A stretch of 7,513 nucleotides of DNA from an uncultured Eubacteriales bacterium (GTDB lineage: Bacteria > Bacillota > Clostridia > Christensenellales > Borkfalkiaceae): contig USOJ01000038.1 of the NCBI GenBank assembly GCA_900556195.1, forward strand, positions 1-7,513, given 5' to 3'. The notes beneath the pieces are model-generated. The model was not told the origin of the DNA, made no database searches, and saw only the letters and a program-made list of their open reading frames with translations. Of the stretch, positions 7,504 to 7,513 are shown piece after piece (within the stretch, counting starts at the first letter, position 1; each line of letters starts with the position of its first letter). Both the position numbers and the translations under genes were made by a program.

Positions 7504-7513
7504 CCCCCCCCCC
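7504..7513. other. Homopolymer run of 10 C at the window end
   Basis: Ten consecutive C residues end the sequence, directly after the probable repeat. Read on the other strand it is a 10-base G run. It may be real low-complexity sequence within or beside the repeat, or an assembly or sequencing end artefact such as the poly-G tails of two-colour chemistries. It marks the least trustworthy part of the window. Confidence 0.6.

Noticed and set aside
1..7513. CRISPR array, prophage, toxin-antitoxin, defence or other accessory system
   Set aside because: Four conserved housekeeping genes fill almost the whole window. No repeat arrays, integrases, tRNA genes or unexplained gaps over 300 bp are present.

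Overview
The window is a stretch of core bacterial chromosome, with all four genes on the + strand. They are the 3' nine-tenths of lepA (elongation factor 4), hemW (radical-SAM heme chaperone family), dnaE (DNA polymerase III alpha subunit) and pfkA (ATP-dependent 6-phosphofructokinase). Strong Shine-Dalgarno sequences, the lepA-hemW and dnaE-pfkA pairings, and the closest remembered protein matches all point to Bacillota, most likely an uncultured Clostridia lineage. Base composition looks close to balanced. Frequent ATA isoleucine codons alongside many CG-containing codons (TCG, GCG, GAC followed by G) recall gut Clostridia metagenome assemblies. That placement is inference, not a lineage call.

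Layout. Positions 2-1636 hold lepA, cut at its 5' end so that the P-loop (G1) and switch I (G2) parts of the GTPase domain lie outside. hemW (1638-2747) starts one base after the lepA stop and has no clear ribosome binding site of its own, so the two are probably translationally coupled. A 106-bp gap (2748-2853) carries a weak stem-loop and the dnaE ribosome binding site. dnaE fills 2854-6432. After 23 bp with a near-perfect GGAGG, pfkA follows at 6456-7415 and ends in tandem in-frame stops (TGA TAA). The last ~98 bp are non-coding. They hold what looks like a dispersed intergenic repeat of the TGTCATTCTGAG...CGAAG type, then a run of 10 C at the very edge.

How the genes relate. These are housekeeping genes for translation, heme trafficking or a related radical-SAM role, replication and glycolysis. 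They do not form one pathway. Both gene pairs are familiar Bacillota neighbourhoods. The less usual point is that the two pairs adjoin each other, with no hrcA-grpE-dnaK block after hemW.

I found no undescribed system. The items most worth a second look are the probable assembly break inside a repeat at the right edge, allosteric-site and substrate-site substitutions in PfkA, and a complete-looking metal site in the PHP domain of DnaE, which suggests the polymerase may carry its own proofreading activity.
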